A stretch of 64,000 nt of DNA from the NCBI GenBank assembly GCA_043783155.1, contig JAYVZS010000015.1, forward strand, positions 44,477-108,476, read 5' to 3'. A model generated the notes under the pieces. It saw only the letters and a program-made list of their open reading frames with translations, searched no databases and was not told the DNA's origin. This document shows, in pieces, positions 1-8,681 of the stretch (positions within the stretch are counted from its first letter, which is position 1; every line of letters starts with the position of its first letter). The stretch comes from JAPLDA01 sp043783155. Its GTDB lineage: Bacteria; Bacteroidota; Bacteroidia; AKYH767-A; 2013-40CM-41-45. Made by a program: the position numbers and the translations under genes.

Positions 1-1199
1 TTTCATTCCGTTTGAAAAAAAATCCACTTGAGTTTAAAAATATCAATGGAAATTTTTCGCTCAGCGGCAACGATGTAAATGTCGGATTGCTCAAAGGAAA
101 TATTTCCTCCAGCGATTTTCAACTAACAGGCGTCTTTAGAAATTTTATCACCTTCCTCATCATACCGCACCAGGACGCAGATGTGGATGCAAAACTTTCT
201 TCTGCAGAAATTAATCTCGATGAATTACTGACCAACAAAATGGCAAGCAATGAGAACGACACGACTTATAAATTAAAATTCAATCCGCGTTTGGTATGTC
301 GCCTGAATGTGGATGCCGGAAACCTTCACTTCCGAAAATTCTCGGCAAAAAATTTTAAAGGTCAGATCAACCTCTCCGACCAGGTGATTACCGGGAAAGA
401 ACTCACCTTCTCCGCGATGACGGGCTCTGTGGTCATGGACGCAGCCATTAACGCGTCACGGCGCGACAGCATCATCATGTCGTGCGATGCGAAATGCATC
501 CGGCTTGACATCACTCAACTTTTTTATGAGCTGGAAAATTTTTTCCAGACCACCATGACTGATAAAAATGTGAAAGGAAAAATAAGCGCTGATGTCCAAT
601 TCAAATCATCGTGGACAACGGCCTTGATGATCAATTCGAAAAGCGCCGTTTCCACCGCCGACATCACGATTGAAAATGGCGAGTTGAATGACTTCAGACC
701 GATCCTCGCTCTTTCAAAATACCTGAAGCTGGCCGATCTGAAACACATTAAATTCTCCACATTAAAAAACCAGGTTCGCATCAGCAACAGAAAAATTTTT
801 ATTCCGAATATGGAAATTAAGTCAAGCGCATTGAACATGACAGGTTCCGGAGTTCACGACTTCGATAACATGGTTGATTATAAAATCCAGCTGCTTCTCA
901 GCGATATCTTAGGAAAAAAAGTAAAAAGTCAGAACAGCGAGTTCGGGCAAATTGAAGATGACGGTTTGGGAAGAACAAAATTATTCCTGACAATGAAAGG
1001 CCCTGTCGATAATCCAAAGATCGGCTATGACAGAAAGGGAGTGATCGATAAAATAAAAACAGATCTGAAAACAGACAAGCAAAATCTGAAAAATATCCTG
1101 AAGCAGGAATTCGGTTCGCATAAAAGCGATACATCGGCCGTGCAAAAGAAAAAGAAAGAAGAAATGCAGATCGACTGGAATTCGAATGACGAGAAATAA
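1..1199 (+). CDS. AsmA-family-like protein, C-terminal part (5' truncated by window edge)
   Basis: The reading frame is open to base 1 with no stop, so the TTG at 12 is probably internal and the gene begins outside the window. About 398 residues are visible. They have the alternating hydrophobic/polar beta pattern and an SALNMTGSG-type stretch near the end, as in the C-terminal region of AsmA-like envelope proteins, which assist outer-membrane assembly or lipid transport. The last 60 residues are a Lys-rich, probably disordered tail. The next gene lies 70 bp downstream on the same strand. The family call rests on overall pattern only; the function in this organism is not shown. Confidence 0.6.
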   Translation, partial: SFRLKKNPLEFKNINGNFSLSGNDVNVGLLKGNISSSDFQLTGVFRNFITFLIIPHQDADVDAKLSSAEINLDELLTNKMASNENDTTYKLKFNPRLVCRLNVDAGNLHFRKFSAKNFKGQINLSDQVITGKELTFSAMTGSVVMDAAINASRRDSIIMSCDAKCIRLDITQLFYELENFFQTTMTDKNVKGKISADVQFKSSWTTALMINSKSAVSTADITIENGELNDFRPILALSKYLKLADLKHIKFSTLKNQVRISNRKIFIPNMEIKSSALNMTGSGVHDFDNMVDYKIQLLLSDILGKKVKSQNSEFGQIEDDGLGRTKLFLTMKGPVDNPKIGYDRKGVIDKIKTDLKTDKQNLKNILKQEFGSHKSDTSAVQKKKKEEMQIDWNSNDEK

Positions 1200-1273
1200 G
1201 GGCTGTTCATCGACTCTTTCCCTATTGAAATATTTTTAACAACTTCGCGTTCCCTTTGAACGGAGGATACTGC

Positions 1274-2425
1274 TTGAATATCTATACCCAAAAACAACGT
1301 TGGAAAATTTTACTGCTGCTGGCTGCGCTGCTAATCGGCGCGGCTTCTCTTTGGTATACTAACAAGCTGGTAAAAAACCTGGCCGAAGAAGAGCGAAAAA
1401 AAATTCAGTTGTGGGCTGAAGCCATAAAAACTCTTACTGACACCTCCGGTATGAACACGGATTTCACGTTCCCTTCCAAAGTGATCAGCAACAACACCAC
1501 GATTCCCGCCATCCTGACCAACAGCAAACTGGAGATGGTTTCTTATCGCAACCTCGATTCGCTGAAGGCACTTGATAAAGAATACATCCGAAACGAGATC
1601 GTGATTATGCAGTCGCAGCATGAACCGATTGAAATTGCATTGATCGGAGGAAATAAAAATTACATCCTGTACAAAGATTCCACGTTGCTTGTAAAGCTTC
1701 GTTATTATCCATTCTTTCAGTTAGCGGTGATCGCACTTTTTCTTTTGGTGTCTTATCTTGCTTTCAGCAATTCCCGAAAAGCCGAACAAAACCAGGTGTG
1801 GGTGGGAATGGCGAAGGAAACGGCGCATCAGCTTGGCACTCCGCTTTCATCGCTGATTGCGTGGCTGGAGTTTTTAAAAATGAAAGGCACCGATACAGCT
1901 TACACCAGCGAAATCGAAAAAGATGTGGAGCGTTTGCAAACCATCACCGAACGTTTTTCTAAAATCGGTTCCGCTCCTGCATTGCAAAAAGAAAATGTTC
2001 ACCAGGTGTTACAGCATTCGATTGATTATATCAAATCGAGAACGTCGGAGCGCGTTTCATTTTCAATCAGCAGTTCAGGAAAAGATATTGTGCTTGCGCC
2101 GATGAATATTCCGTTGTTCGAATGGGTGATTGAAAACCTGCTGAAGAATTCCATTGATGCCATGGGCGGCGAAGGAAAAATAAATGTAGCCATTACTGAT
2201 CAGCACCAGTTTGTATACATTGATATCTCTGATACAGGAAAAGGAATTCCGAAGAGTTCATACAAAACCATTTTCAAACCCGGTTACACAACCAAGAAAC
2301 GTGGGTGGGGATTAGGACTCTCATTAAGTAAACGCATCATCGAAGATTATCATGATGGGCAGATCTTCGTAAAAAATTCTGATGTGAATAAGGGGACTAC
2401 CTTTAGGATTGTTTTGAAGAAATAA
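1274..2425 (+). CDS. Sensor histidine kinase (membrane-bound, HisKA + HATPase_c)
   Basis: This is a two-component sensor kinase of about 384 residues. It has TM1 at about residues 9-28, a short periplasmic loop of about 120 residues and TM2 at about 145-165. The H-box AKETAHQLGTPLS follows, with phospho-acceptor His185, then the N-box ENLLKNSIDAMGG near 290, a DTGKGIP G1 box near 325 and GWGLGLSLSK near 350. No ATG lies in the right place. The TTG at 1274 is chosen because a GGAGG at 1262-1266 sits 7 bases upstream; the alternative TTG at 1256 has no such site. No response regulator is adjacent, so the partner is encoded elsewhere (orphan kinase). The signal sensed is unknown. Confidence 0.9.
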   Translation: MNIYTQKQRWKILLLLAALLIGAASLWYTNKLVKNLAEEERKKIQLWAEAIKTLTDTSGMNTDFTFPSKVISNNTTIPAILTNSKLEMVSYRNLDSLKALDKEYIRNEIVIMQSQHEPIEIALIGGNKNYILYKDSTLLVKLRYYPFFQLAVIALFLLVSYLAFSNSRKAEQNQVWVGMAKETAHQLGTPLSSLIAWLEFLKMKGTDTAYTSEIEKDVERLQTITERFSKIGSAPALQKENVHQVLQHSIDYIKSRTSERVSFSISSSGKDIVLAPMNIPLFEWVIENLLKNSIDAMGGEGKINVAITDQHQFVYIDISDTGKGIPKSSYKTIFKPGYTTKKRGWGLGLSLSKRIIEDYHDGQIFVKNSDVNKGTTFRIVLKK

Positions 2426-2553
2426 TTTGCATTCCCTGTAGCGAATTACGAATTAAACACGAATTTACGAATACCCGAATCACCATTCTCCATTTCGCAA
2501 ATTCAAACTTTGTTTCAGCTATTTTTACATTGGTATAAAATTTATTTCCACTG

Positions 2554-3696
2554 ATGCCCGGTATTTATATTCACATTCCTTTCTGTAAACAAGCTTGTCA
2601 TTATTGTGATTTTCATTTTTCAGTTTCGTTGAATAAGAAAGATGACTTTATTAAAACATTATTGAAAGAAGTTGAATTGCAGAGAGATTATTTTTCAACT
2701 CCCTCTCCTTTGGAGAGGGCCGGGGTGAGGTCCATCTATTTCGGCGGCGGCACCCCTTCCCTCCTTTCTTCCGATGAAATAAAAAAAATCCTCGATGAGA
2801 TTTCTAAGTTTCACGAAATAGATAATGATGCAGAGATTACGCTGGAAGCAAATCCCGATGATCTTTCCGATGAAAAACTAAAATCACTGAAAACTTCCGG
2901 TATTAACCGGCTGAGTATCGGTGTTCAAAGTTTTTCGAATAAAGATTTGAAATTCATGAACCGCGCCCATAGTTCTAAGCAATCGCTTGAATCCATTATT
3001 TCCGCGCAGGATGCAGGGTTCAACAACATTACAATCGATCTCATGTACGGAATGCAAACGCTCACCAATGAACAATGGATTGAAAATCTTGAAATCGCTT
3101 TTGGTCTCGATGTTCAGCATCTTTCCTGTTATTCGTTGACTGTTGAACCGCGAACCGCTTTGGCAGACTTCATCAAAAAAGGAAAGGTTCCTCCGGCTGA
3201 TGAAATAAAATCAGCCGAACAATTTGAAATACTGATGCAACTCGCGGCTGAAAACGGTTTCGAGCAATATGAAATTTCAAATTTCGCGAAAGACAAAAAG
3301 TACTCGTTGCACAACAGCAATTATTGGCGCAATGAACACTATCTTGGATTAGGGCCATCAGCGCATTCTTACAACGGTGTGTCCCGTCAATGGAACATTG
3401 CCAACAATGCATTGTACATCGATTCGATCAACAAGAATAAAATTCCGTTTGAGATTGAAGAGTTGACGAACGCTCAACGCTACAATGAATACATTCTTAC
3501 TTCCCTAAGAACAATGTGGGGTTGTAGTTTGGGAGTAATTAGTTCGGAGTTCGGCGATGGGGCCGCAGAACATTTTAAAAAATCAGTGGTTGAATTTATT
3601 GACAACGGCTGGATTGAAAAAACAGAAACTATTTTCATACTCACAAAAACAGGGAAATTTTTCGCCGACAAAATTGCCTCGGAATTATTCCTCTAA
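2554..3696 (+). CDS. hemW: Radical SAM protein HemW (haem chaperone, coproporphyrinogen oxidase-like)
   Basis: This 380-residue protein starts with IHIPFCKQACHYCDFHF. The CxxxCxxC motif (Cys11, Cys15, Cys18) binds the radical-SAM 4Fe-4S cluster, and FGGGTPSLL is the conserved glycine-rich SAM motif. The C-terminal HemN-like domain is present, including the LGLGPSAHSY stretch. HemW proteins are haem-binding relatives of the oxygen-independent coproporphyrinogen oxidase and are thought to insert haem; they lack oxidase activity. Residues 50-59 (PSPLERAGVR) are an unusual insertion encoded by a palindromic repeat (see separate entry), placed just before the SAM motif. The frame stays open through it, so the gene looks functional. 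Confidence 0.92.
   Translation: MPGIYIHIPFCKQACHYCDFHFSVSLNKKDDFIKTLLKEVELQRDYFSTPSPLERAGVRSIYFGGGTPSLLSSDEIKKILDEISKFHEIDNDAEITLEANPDDLSDEKLKSLKTSGINRLSIGVQSFSNKDLKFMNRAHSSKQSLESIISAQDAGFNNITIDLMYGMQTLTNEQWIENLEIAFGLDVQHLSCYSLTVEPRTALADFIKKGKVPPADEIKSAEQFEILMQLAAENGFEQYEISNFAKDKKYSLHNSNYWRNEHYLGLGPSAHSYNGVSRQWNIANNALYIDSINKNKIPFEIEELTNAQRYNEYILTSLRTMWGCSLGVISSEFGDGAAEHFKKSVVEFIDNGWIEKTETIFILTKTGKFFADKIASELFL
2701..2730. repeat. Palindromic dispersed repeat inserted in frame in hemW
   Basis: The 30 bp consist of an 8-bp inverted repeat, CCCTCTCC TTT GGAGAGGG (arms 2701-2708 and 2712-2719), followed by CCGGGGTGAGG. A near copy lies at 8599-8626 in a non-coding gap. Here it contributes ten codons to hemW. 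Its presence both inside a gene and between genes marks it as a mobile or dispersed element. Confidence 0.8.
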
Positions 3697-3715
3697 TTTT
3701 ATTACCTTTCATTTC

Positions 3716-3750
3716 AAGAACCAAGAACCAAGAACCAAGAACTAAGAACC
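3716..3750. repeat. AAGAACC/AAGAACT tandem short repeat in convergent gap
   Basis: Five consecutive 6-7 bp words of the type AAGAACCA and AAGAACTA lie between the ends of hemW and rsmI. The same word family recurs at 25841-25873, and in the opposite orientation at 26958-27002 and 27084-27110. It is always outside genes and always near a gene end. No palindrome or T-tract is present, so a terminator role is not supported. Confidence 0.7.
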
Positions 3751-4479
3751 TTCAGCTTCCGTCTCCCTCTCCTCATTCCTTCCCTTCTCTTTCGTTTCTT
3801 TCTGTTTTTCCTTACCTGCCACAACAATCACAATTTCACCCTTCACAGTTTTCAGTTTAAAATATTCAGCTATTTCAGCAAGCGTTCCTCTTTTTGTCTC
3901 TTCAAACATTTTAGAAATCTCGCGTGAAACACTTGCCTGTCTGTCGCTGCCGAATGTTTCACAAAATTGTTCAAGTGTTTTTACAAGGCGAAATGGTGAT
4001 TCATAAAAAATAATGGTTCGCTCTTCTTCTTTCAGTTGCATCAATCGCGTTGCCCGTCCTTTTTTCTGAGGAAGAAATCCTTCGAAGCAAAATTTTTCCG
4101 AAGGAAGTCCTGAATTTACAAGTGCCGGAACAAATGCTGTAGCGCCGGGCAAACAATCCACTTCAATACCGGCCTGTATACATGCTCTCACAATTAAAAA
4201 TCCGGGATCGGAAATTCCGGGTGTGCCTGCATCTGTGATCAGCGCAATCGAATTTCCTTCTTCTACTTTACTCACAATGGTTTCCAATACACTGTGTTCA
4301 TTGTGCTGGTGATAGGCCCTCACTTGTTTTTCAATACCAAAATGATTAAGCAATACACGGCTTGTGCGTGTATCTTCCGCAAGAATAAAATCCACTTCTT
4401 TTAAAACACGAAGCGCGCGAAGCGTGATGTCTTCAAGGTTTCCGATGGGAGTAGGAACAAGAAATAATTTACCGGGCAT
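3742..4479 (-). CDS. rsmI: 16S rRNA (cytidine1402-2'-O)-methyltransferase RsmI
   Basis: This 245-residue protein belongs to the tetrapyrrole-methylase (SAM-dependent) fold. It methylates the 2'-O of C1402 in the ribosomal decoding site. The N-terminal LVPTPIGNLEDITLRAL, the AEDTRTSRVLLNHF stretch, TDAGTPGISDPG and LPGATAFVPAL are the typical family motifs, and the length is close to the usual 230-290. The last ~25 residues are a Lys/Glu-rich low-complexity tail. The 3' end converges on hemW over a short-repeat region. Confidence 0.93.
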   Translation of the reverse strand: MPGKLFLVPTPIGNLEDITLRALRVLKEVDFILAEDTRTSRVLLNHFGIEKQVRAYHQHNEHSVLETIVSKVEEGNSIALITDAGTPGISDPGFLIVRACIQAGIEVDCLPGATAFVPALVNSGLPSEKFCFEGFLPQKKGRATRLMQLKEEERTIIFYESPFRLVKTLEQFCETFGSDRQASVSREISKMFEETKRGTLAEIAEYFKLKTVKGEIVIVVAGKEKQKETKEKGRNEERETEAEGS

Positions 4480-4544
4480 TTTTAATGAATGATTGAAAAG
4501 CGAATGTAGAACTTAGAATTGATTTTCTTTGCCATATTTTTTTT

Positions 4545-4572
4545 ATGCAGAGGCGCAGAAAAAACTGCAGAG
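4545..4572. repeat. GCAGAGGCGCAGA-type dispersed repeat
   Basis: This stretch of GCAGAG and CGCAGA words lies between rsmI and the unknown gene. Related sequence is at 15278-15302, 60563-60590 and 60669-60790. The 145-bp gap holds nothing else that I recognise. Confidence 0.6.
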
Positions 4573-4624
4573 AATTGCGAATACACTCATCAAATAAATA
4601 ACTCAATAAAGATCACCGCAGGAT

Positions 4625-5422
4625 TCAGGAAATAAACCTTCTTTCAACGAGGTCAACAAAATGCTGCACATGCTCGTCGTTATTCGCCCAGTTGAAGCGG
4701 CTGGCAAGCTCTACTGCAATCAGTTGTTTGGCAACACTGAGATCAGGAGCACCATTTAATTTTTCAACGGCTTCAGAATAATCTTCCAGGTTACCCTCGA
4801 ACAATTGATTGATGAATAAAAATTTTTCATTGATGCCAATGGCGGCTTTCAGATCTTTGATTGGTTTACGATGTAAATTTTCCCCGACTGTTTTAGCTCC
4901 CGCTTTCCCGGCAATGTGCTCGTGCAGCGTTTCTTCGTCCCGGAAATTATCCGCCAATGTGTGAGCATCTTCAAACAACGTAGCATTCACTCCGCCCGAA
5001 AGTTTTTTCGACTTTATTGTTTTTTCTGTTTTTTCTTCTTTCTCTTCAACTGGTTTCATAGCAATTGTCTTGATCATCACTTCCTCTGTATTGACATGCT
5101 GAACGACTTCCGGCTTCTCTTGTTTTTGAACCGACTCCGATGGTGGAGGTAATTCTGTTTTTAGTTCGTCCGTTTTACGATCAATGAATCTTTTCTCAGC
5201 CAATATCCGTTGCATCACCGCCGTTTTTACCTCATCAAGCGATGACAACGCGTTGTTATGATTCAGCATCAGGATGGCTTCGTATAATTGGCGCGTATTC
5301 TGAAGCAACAGGTCAAGTTCCACCTGCTGGATGGTTCCGCTGCCTTCACGGAACTGCTGATGTTGTTCTGAAAGCGCTTTAATCAACAGATCAATCTGCT
5401 GGTGAATACTTTGACGGTTCAT
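4625..5422 (-). CDS. Conserved protein of unknown function
   Basis: This 265-residue soluble protein has no signal peptide. The N-terminal ~75 residues (from the ATG at 5422) are predicted helical and Gln/Leu-rich. A charged linker with runs of Glu/Lys spans about 85-150. The C-terminal ~90 residues look folded, with KPIKDLKAAIGINEKF and INQLFEGNLEDY. I believe similar proteins occur as Bacteroidota hypotheticals, but I assign no function. It is divergent from thymidine kinase with a 93-bp gap. A DNA-associated role is possible from the architecture but unproven. Confidence 0.75.
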   Translation of the reverse strand: MNRQSIHQQIDLLIKALSEQHQQFREGSGTIQQVELDLLLQNTRQLYEAILMLNHNNALSSLDEVKTAVMQRILAEKRFIDRKTDELKTELPPPSESVQKQEKPEVVQHVNTEEVMIKTIAMKPVEEKEEKTEKTIKSKKLSGGVNATLFEDAHTLADNFRDEETLHEHIAGKAGAKTVGENLHRKPIKDLKAAIGINEKFLFINQLFEGNLEDYSEAVEKLNGAPDLSVAKQLIAVELASRFNWANNDEHVQHFVDLVERRFIS

Positions 5423-5465
5423 GAGAAATGTTTTTACTTCTTTCTAAACGGTGAAGGTTTTAATT

Positions 5466-5473
5466 TATTTTTG
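5466..5473 (+). promoter_or_regulatory. Candidate Bacteroidota -7 box for tdk
   Basis: TATTTTTG matches the TAnnTTTG -7 consensus and ends 42 bp before the tdk ATG. No clear TTTG -33 element is found at the usual spacing, so the call is weak. Confidence 0.35.
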
Positions 5474-5515
5474 TCCTCACCAAAGGTAGAAAGAAAAATA
5501 AATCAGTTCACAACC

Positions 5516-6097
5516 ATGTTTCTTGAACATTTAAGATCGTACGATGTAAAAAAAGGCTGCATTGAAGTAATCTGCGGCTCCATGTTTTCCGGCAAAACCG
5601 AAGAACTGATCCGCCGGTTAAAACGTGCCCGCATCGCGCAGCAGAAAGTAGAAATATTCAAACCAAAAATAGATACCCGTTACGATGAAGTGAACGTGGT
5701 TTCGCACGATTCTAATTTTATTCCATCCACTCCCGTTGAATCAGCGTCTCAGATTTTGCTGATGGCGAATGATGTGGAAGTAGTAGGCGTGGACGAAGCG
5801 CAATTTTTTGACGATGAATTGCCCCAGGTCTGCGAAACACTTGCCAATCGAGGCATCCGCGTAATCGTTGCCGGGCTCGACATGGATTATCTCGGCAAGC
5901 CGTTCGGTCCGCTTCCTCAACTGATGGCAACGGCTGAATATGTTACGAAGGTTCACGCGATCTGCATCAAGTGCGGGAATCTTGCGAATCACTCTCACCG
6001 TACCGTCAGCAACAGTTCACGCATTCTTTTAGGCGAACAGGACAGTTATGTTCCACTCTGCCGAAATTGTTTCAACGACGAAAAAAACAAAAGCTGA
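5516..6097 (+). CDS. tdk: Thymidine kinase (type II, zinc-containing)
   Basis: This 193-residue enzyme phosphorylates thymidine in the pyrimidine salvage pathway. It shows the P-loop GSMFSGKTEELIRR near residue 20, the DEAQFF Walker B near 95, the lasso/TGF region and four zinc-ligand cysteines in CIKCG and CRNC near the C-terminus. The ATG at 5516 is chosen: the longer frame back to 5402 would add 38 residues that overlap the divergent gene and lie outside the family domain. The length is normal for the family. It is followed 11 bp later by murF-alr, probably in one transcript. Confidence 0.93.
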   Translation: MFLEHLRSYDVKKGCIEVICGSMFSGKTEELIRRLKRARIAQQKVEIFKPKIDTRYDEVNVVSHDSNFIPSTPVESASQILLMANDVEVVGVDEAQFFDDELPQVCETLANRGIRVIVAGLDMDYLGKPFGPLPQLMATAEYVTKVHAICIKCGNLANHSHRTVSNSSRILLGEQDSYVPLCRNCFNDEKNKS

Positions 6098-6108
6098 TTT
6101 AATCAACG

Positions 6109-8589
6109 ATGGAATATACGATTCAGAAAGCAGGTGAGATTACAAACGGTAAAATCGTCATCAATGCGCCTGAACATGTGATCATTGAAGACCTGGTGAT
6201 TGACAACCGGAAAATAGTTCACGCTGAAACATCTCTTTTCTTTGCCATCAAAGGTGTTCGGCACAACGGTCACAAGTTTGTGGAAAACTGCGTGGAGCAA
6301 GGCGTTTACAATTTTGCTGTCAGTGAATTCAGGGAAAGTTATAAGTCCATCGCAGCAAACTTTATTATCGTTGATGATTCGCTTGAAGCACTGCAGCAGC
6401 TGAGCGCCTTTCACCGGAAACAATTTTCGTTACCGGTGGCAGGTATTACGGGAAGCAATGGAAAAACAATTGTGAAAGAATGGTTGTACCAACTTCTTCG
6501 CACCGATAAAAATATTGTGAGAAGTCCGAAGAGTTACAACTCACAGGTCGGGGTTCCTCTTTCCGTCTGGCAGATCACCGGTGATCATCAGCTTGCTTTG
6601 ATTGAAGCTGGAATTTCAAAGCCCGGTGAAATGGAAAAACTTCAGAAGATTATTCTGCCGACCATCGGCATCTTCACGAACATCGGCACTGCGCATGATG
6701 AAAGCTTCGACAACATTCAGCAAAAAGTAATAGAAAAGCTGAAGTTGTTTTCTTCAGCGGAAACGTTGGTCTATTGCAAAGACTACAACGTGATCAGCGA
6801 AGAAATTTCGAAAACGGATTTCTTTTCATCCCGGTTAAATTATTTTACCTGGTCGAAAAAGACGAAAGCTGATTTACAGATCGGGCGCATCAGTAAAAGC
6901 CAGGATGAATGCGAGATACAGGGTGTTTACAAAAATGATTTCATCAAAATAAAAATTCCGTTTACGGACGATGCGTCTATCGAAAATGCTATTCATTGCT
7001 GGGCATTTATGTTGTTGCAAAATTACGCGCAGGAAATTATTGAAGATCGCATGGAGAACCTGAGCCCTGTTGCCATGCGTCTGGAAATGAAAGAAGGAAT
7101 TAACAACTGCTCCATCATCAATGACAGTTATAACTCCGACATCGGATCGCTCACCATCGCGCTTGATTTTCTGAACCAGCAAAAACAACATTCAACTAAA
7201 ACCATTATCCTTTCCGACATATTGCAGAGCGGCAAGAGCGAAGAAACACTTTACCGGGAAGTCGCTGAATTGCTTGATGCCAGAGGGGTTGATAAAATGA
7301 TTGGAGTCGGCGAAGCCATTACACGACAGCAACACCTGTTCACACTTCCGAAGAAATTTTACAACAACACGGAAGATTTTCTCCGCGACTTTTCTTCCAT
7401 TGGTTTTCGTGACGAAACCGTTCTGATTAAAGGAGCGCGGCCGTTCGGGTTTGAAAAAATCAGCAAAGCATTGCAGCAGAAAGCACATGAGACTGTGCTT
7501 GAAATTAATCTCAATGCACTTGTTCATAATCTCAATTATTATCGTTCACGGTTAAAACCGGCTACGAAAATCATGGCCATGGTAAAGGCGTTTTCGTATG
7601 GGAGCGGCAGTTTTGAAATCGCGAACATCCTGCAGTTTCATCATGCCGATTATCTCGCCGTCGCTTACACGGACGAAGGGATAGAGCTTCGCAAGGCAGG
7701 TATCTCGCTTCCGATCATGGTAATGAATCCGGAAGTACACAGCTTCGAAGCAATGATTCGTTACAAACTGGAACCCGAGATTTACAATTTTCGTTTGCTG
7801 CATCAATTGAGTGAAATTCTTCAGCGCAATGTGGGTGAGGTGAGTTTGTTCCCCGTCCATTTGAAATTAGATACAGGTATGCACCGGCTCGGATTTGAAG
7901 AACATGATCTTGCCGAATTGATGGTTCGTCTCAAGAACAACAGGAACATCCGGATTCAATCTGTATTTTCTCATCTCGCAGGCAGCGACGAACCGGAACA
8001 TGATGGCTTTACAAAATTGCAACTTGAAAAATTTACTCGGATGAGCGATCAGATTCTTGCTGCGTTTGATTACCCGGTACTTCGTCACCTGCTGAATTCA
8101 TCGGGTGTGATCCGTTTCCAGGAAGCACAGTTTGACATGGTACGGCTTGGAATCGGTTTGTATGGATTTGCATCCACTTCCCACGAACAGGTTCACTTGC
8201 AAAATGTAGCGACATTGAAAACGACGATCTCACAAATAAAAAATGTAGCAGCCAATGAAACCATCGGTTACAACAGAAAGGGGGTATTGAAACGAGACAC
8301 ACAGGTAGCAACCGTTGCAATTGGTTATGCTGACGGGATCAACCGCCGGCTGAGCAATGGAGTTGGTAAAATGCTGGTGAACGGAAAAATGGTTCCGATC
8401 ATCGGCAACGTTTGCATGGACATGTGCATGCTCGACATCACAGATGTGCAGGCAAAAGAGGGTGATGAAGTAATTGTATTCGGCGCTGAACTCCCGGTGA
8501 ATGAAATGTCAAAAGCACTCGGTACTATATCCTATGAGATTCTGGTAAATGTTTCACAGCGGGTGAAGCGCGTTTATTTTCACGAGTAA
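6109..8589 (+). CDS. murF-alr: Bifunctional UDP-MurNAc-tripeptide:D-Ala-D-Ala ligase / alanine racemase
   Basis: This is an 826-residue fusion. Residues 1-455 are MurF, with the ATP-binding loop GITGSNGKTIVKEW near 110-123 and the Mur ligase central and C-terminal domains; it adds D-Ala-D-Ala to the cytoplasmic peptidoglycan precursor. Residues ~460-826 are a PLP-dependent alanine racemase. The Schiff-base lysine is Lys493 in MAMVKAFSYGSG, the catalytic Tyr lies in TIGYNRKG, and the C-terminal GNVCMDMCMLDIT motif is present. The fusion joins D-Ala production and its use, and is a known arrangement in Bacteroidota. All key residues appear present. Confidence 0.95.
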   Translation: MEYTIQKAGEITNGKIVINAPEHVIIEDLVIDNRKIVHAETSLFFAIKGVRHNGHKFVENCVEQGVYNFAVSEFRESYKSIAANFIIVDDSLEALQQLSAFHRKQFSLPVAGITGSNGKTIVKEWLYQLLRTDKNIVRSPKSYNSQVGVPLSVWQITGDHQLALIEAGISKPGEMEKLQKIILPTIGIFTNIGTAHDESFDNIQQKVIEKLKLFSSAETLVYCKDYNVISEEISKTDFFSSRLNYFTWSKKTKADLQIGRISKSQDECEIQGVYKNDFIKIKIPFTDDASIENAIHCWAFMLLQNYAQEIIEDRMENLSPVAMRLEMKEGINNCSIINDSYNSDIGSLTIALDFLNQQKQHSTKTIILSDILQSGKSEETLYREVAELLDARGVDKMIGVGEAITRQQHLFTLPKKFYNNTEDFLRDFSSIGFRDETVLIKGARPFGFEKISKALQQKAHETVLEINLNALVHNLNYYRSRLKPATKIMAMVKAFSYGSGSFEIANILQFHHADYLAVAYTDEGIELRKAGISLPIMVMNPEVHSFEAMIRYKLEPEIYNFRLLHQLSEILQRNVGEVSLFPVHLKLDTGMHRLGFEEHDLAELMVRLKNNRNIRIQSVFSHLAGSDEPEHDGFTKLQLEKFTRMSDQILAAFDYPVLRHLLNSSGVIRFQEAQFDMVRLGIGLYGFASTSHEQVHLQNVATLKTTISQIKNVAANETIGYNRKGVLKRDTQVATVAIGYADGINRRLSNGVGKMLVNGKMVPIIGNVCMDMCMLDITDVQAKEGDEVIVFGAELPVNEMSKALGTISYEILVNVSQRVKRVYFHE

Positions 8590-8598
8590 CACCCGCCA

Positions 8599-8626
8599 CC
8601 TCTCCTTTGGAGAGGGGCCGGTGAGG
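8599..8626. repeat. Second copy of the CCTCTCC-TTT-GGAGAGG palindromic repeat
   Basis: Arms 8599-8605 and 8609-8615 are followed by GGCCGGTGAGG. It differs from the hemW copy by small indels in the G-rich part. It lies 10 bp after the murF-alr stop, in the convergent gap. Confidence 0.75.
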
Positions 8627-8630
8627 CCAA

Positions 8631-8663
8631 AAAAAAAGAGTCCCTCACCGAAGGACTCTCTTT
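8631..8663 (-). terminator. Intrinsic terminator for the heptad-repeat gene
   Basis: GAGTCC (8638-8643) pairs with GGACTC (8653-8658) around a 9-nt loop. Read on the minus strand it is followed by a run of U (the A-run 8629-8637), which makes it a good rho-independent terminator for the gene ending at 8682. On the plus strand the U-tract is weak, so it may work only poorly for murF-alr. Confidence 0.75.
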
Positions 8664-8681
8664 CATTTAAACAGGAAAAAA

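Noticed and set aside
12..14. TTG as true start of the AsmA-like gene
   Set aside because: The frame is open to the window edge and the protein lacks the N-terminal domain, so the start is outside.
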